Positions 62,623-64,000 of a DNA stretch of 64,000 bases are shown here, in pieces. The translations under genes were made by a program, and so were the position numbers. How positions within the stretch are numbered: the first letter of the stretch is position 1; the number at the start of each line of letters is the position of its first letter. The notes beneath the pieces are model-generated. The model had not been told where the DNA came from. It did no database searches and was given only the letters and a program-made list of their open reading frames with translations. The stretch spans positions 62,001-126,000 of the forward strand of contig NZ_SBIV01000003.1 of NCBI RefSeq assembly GCF_004765795.1, in the 5' to 3' direction. This DNA comes from Halorussus marinus (GTDB taxonomy: Archaea > Halobacteriota > Halobacteria > Halobacteriales > Haladaptataceae).

Positions 62623-63684
62623 TCAGAACCGCCCCTGTTCGCGAAGCGCGGCGACGACCTCGCGGACGCGCTGGGCGTCGTCTTTCGGGACGACCACCAC
62701 TCGGTCGCCGGCGGCCGCGACCACCAGTCCCTCGACGCCGACCGCGCTGACGTGCGCGCCGTCGAGGCCCGCGACCACCGTCTCCTCGGCGTCGATCGTG
62801 AGCGCGTCCCCGAGGACCGCGTTGCCGTCGGCGTCGGTCTCGACGACGCGCTCGATCGCGTCCCACGACCCCACGTCGTCCCACTCGAAGTCGGCGGCCA
62901 CGACGTAGGCGTCGTCGGTCCGCTCCATCACCGCGTAATCGACGCTGACGGGCTCGACCGCCCGGAACCCTCGCTCGGGATCGCCGTCGTCGAGGGCCTC
63001 GACCAGCGGCGCGAGCGGCGAGTCGCGGGCCGCCCGGAGCAAGGCCTCGGGCGTCCACGCGAACAGCCCGGCGTTCCAGTAACAGCCCGCGGCCACGAGT
63101 CGCTCTGCGGTCTCGGCGTCGGGCTTCTCGCGGAACCGAGCGATCTCGGCGTACTCGCCCCTCGACTCGCCCGGCTCGATGTAGCCGTAGCCGGTCGCTG
63201 GCCGCGTCGGTTCGACGCCGAACGCGACCAACCCCTCCGTTTCGACTGCGGCGCGGGCCGCGGTCCGGGCCGCGCCGGCGAAGCCGTCGCCGACGACGTG
63301 GTCGCTCGGGACACAGAGCACCACGCAGTCGCCGTCCCGATCGGCGGTCGTCTCGCCCTGCTCGCCCGTCTCCGGGGCGGGCCCGTTGCGTTGCTCTCGG
63401 ACCCGGTGGGCGGCGTACGCCAGCGCGGGGCCGGTGTCTTTGGCGTCGGGCTCGACGATGACCCCCGCCCCGGGAACCGCCTCGCGGACGCGGTCTGCGT
63501 GCTCGGCGGTCGTCGAGACGTACACCTCGTCGGCGAAGCCGACGCGCTCGACGGTCCGAGCGAGCAGCGACTCCGACCCGCCGAGCGCGAGGAACTGCTT
63601 CGGCCGATCCGCCCTGCTCGCCGGATAGAGCCGGGTCCCGGTGCCGCCGGCCATCACCACCGCGACGATCGGGCGGGCTACCAC
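62623..63684 (-). CDS. Mannose-1-phosphate guanylyltransferase
   Basis: Makes GDP-mannose (or a related NDP-sugar) for glycans. 353 residues. The nucleotidyltransferase signature VVMAGGTGTRLYPASRADRPKQF starts near residue 9. VPSDHVVGDGFAG binds the nucleotide, and GYGYIEPGE, FREKPDAETAERLVAAGCYWNAGLFAWTPEALL and DFEWDDVGSWDAI are typical of ManC-type enzymes; no isomerase domain is fused. I chose GTG 63684 (MVARPIVAVVMAGG) because it overlaps the upstream stop and gives the standard N-terminus. Protein N-glycosylation is a likely use. Confidence 0.9.
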   Translation of the reverse strand: MVARPIVAVVMAGGTGTRLYPASRADRPKQFLALGGSESLLARTVERVGFADEVYVSTTAEHADRVREAVPGAGVIVEPDAKDTGPALAYAAHRVREQRNGPAPETGEQGETTADRDGDCVVLCVPSDHVVGDGFAGAARTAARAAVETEGLVAFGVEPTRPATGYGYIEPGESRGEYAEIARFREKPDAETAERLVAAGCYWNAGLFAWTPEALLRAARDSPLAPLVEALDDGDPERGFRAVEPVSVDYAVMERTDDAYVVAADFEWDDVGSWDAIERVVETDADGNAVLGDALTIDAEETVVAGLDGAHVSAVGVEGLVVAAAGDRVVVVPKDDAQRVREVVAALREQGRF

Positions 63685-63956
63685 GTCTCGACCCGTCCGT
63701 CGCGAACGTCCTCGACACACCCCTCGCAGTCGGGGTGGTCGGCGTCGAAGCAGGCGGGGCGGGCCGCCGCGTCGAGCGAGACGGCCCGACGCTCGGCGTA
63801 CCGCCGACAGACGATCTTCGCGCGGCCCTCCTCGTCTTGGGGGAGGTCCGCGAGCGCGGCCTGCCGGCCGTCGCGGTAGGCCCGTTTCGCGTCGGCGACC
63901 TGTCGCCCCGCGGACCTGAGCTTGGCGCGGAGGAAGCTTTCGAGGCGGTCGTCCAT
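63678..63956 (-). CDS. Small cysteine-containing haloarchaeal protein
   Basis: A 92-residue protein. A helical N-terminal part (MDDRLESFLRAKLRSAGRQVADAKRAYRDGRQ) is followed by RAKIVCRRYAERRAVSLD and CFDADHPDCEGCVEDVRDG, giving four cysteines that could bind zinc. I think it is a DUF7091-type conserved haloarchaeal protein. Its stop overlaps the guanylyltransferase start by 7 bp, so the two are co-transcribed. Function unknown. Confidence 0.75.
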   Translation of the reverse strand: MDDRLESFLRAKLRSAGRQVADAKRAYRDGRQAALADLPQDEEGRAKIVCRRYAERRAVSLDAAARPACFDADHPDCEGCVEDVRDGRVETW

Positions 63957-64000
63957 GTCGGTTCATGTAGGGCGTGGGCGTAGAAAGGTTTGTTCGTCGA

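Overview
The window is chromosomal DNA of a haloarchaeon (class Halobacteria). The GC content is very high, and the predicted proteins are strongly acidic. Promoters look archaeal: TATA-like boxes sit 25-35 bp before start codons and many transcripts look leaderless. The gene content is also archaeal: A-type ATP synthase, aRF1, CarS, TiaS, Taw1, CTP-dependent riboflavin kinase, Tfx, a haloarchaeal transducer and bacteriorhodopsin. The genus cannot be fixed from the sequence alone. I found no rRNA, tRNA, CRISPR array, transposase or integrase.

Left third (1-24 kb): mostly housekeeping genes in short operons. In order: a partial MATE exporter, citrate synthase, a PhoU/RCK-C regulator, a desuccinylase-like / threonine synthase / NUDIX operon with overlapping ends, an amidohydrolase, a radical-SAM protein, aRF1, a MinD-like ATPase with a very long acidic tail, and argS. 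Next comes an NhaC-type antiporter gene flanked by a second, broken copy of the argS 5' end. Then a PQQ-propeller protein anchored to a pseudokinase, Taw1, a cupin, ribK-ribB, ilvE, a DUF502 membrane protein and proline dehydrogenase.

Middle (24-43.7 kb): a pair of small paralogous proteins, one Tat-exported and one leaderless. Then carS, pyrE, an HTH-phosphoribosyltransferase regulator beside a purine-type NCS2 permease, a membrane-anchored arylsulfotransferase-like propeller, a glutaredoxin-like protein, an FNT channel and an archaeal HTH regulator. These are followed by tiaS, DUF373, a polyprenyl synthase, etfB-etfA, a membrane HTH protein divergent from a secreted protein and a pilin-like protein, and a menaquinone-type methyltransferase whose 3' end is duplicated.

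Right third (43.7-64 kb): the A-type ATP synthase genes in the order H-I-K-E-C-F-A-B. Before the last gene, atpD, lies a 3.7-kb light module on the same strand: bat (LOV-domain regulator), bop (bacteriorhodopsin with every proton-pump residue) and crtY (lycopene cyclase for the retinal precursor). An 18-bp palindrome resembling the Halobacterium bop upstream activator lies about 47 bp before bop. A light sensor, light-driven proton pump, chromophore precursor enzyme and proton-driven ATP synthase therefore sit in one co-directional block. I regard this as the main find. After atpD come small zinc-ribbon, TRAM and Tfx proteins, a divergent SDR, a large chemotaxis/phototaxis transducer and a mannose-1-phosphate guanylyltransferase.

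Several intergenic regions carry a recurring element: a GC hairpin followed by AAACGCTCGATCAAAAAC or a variant. One copy lies between the two methyltransferase gene ends.
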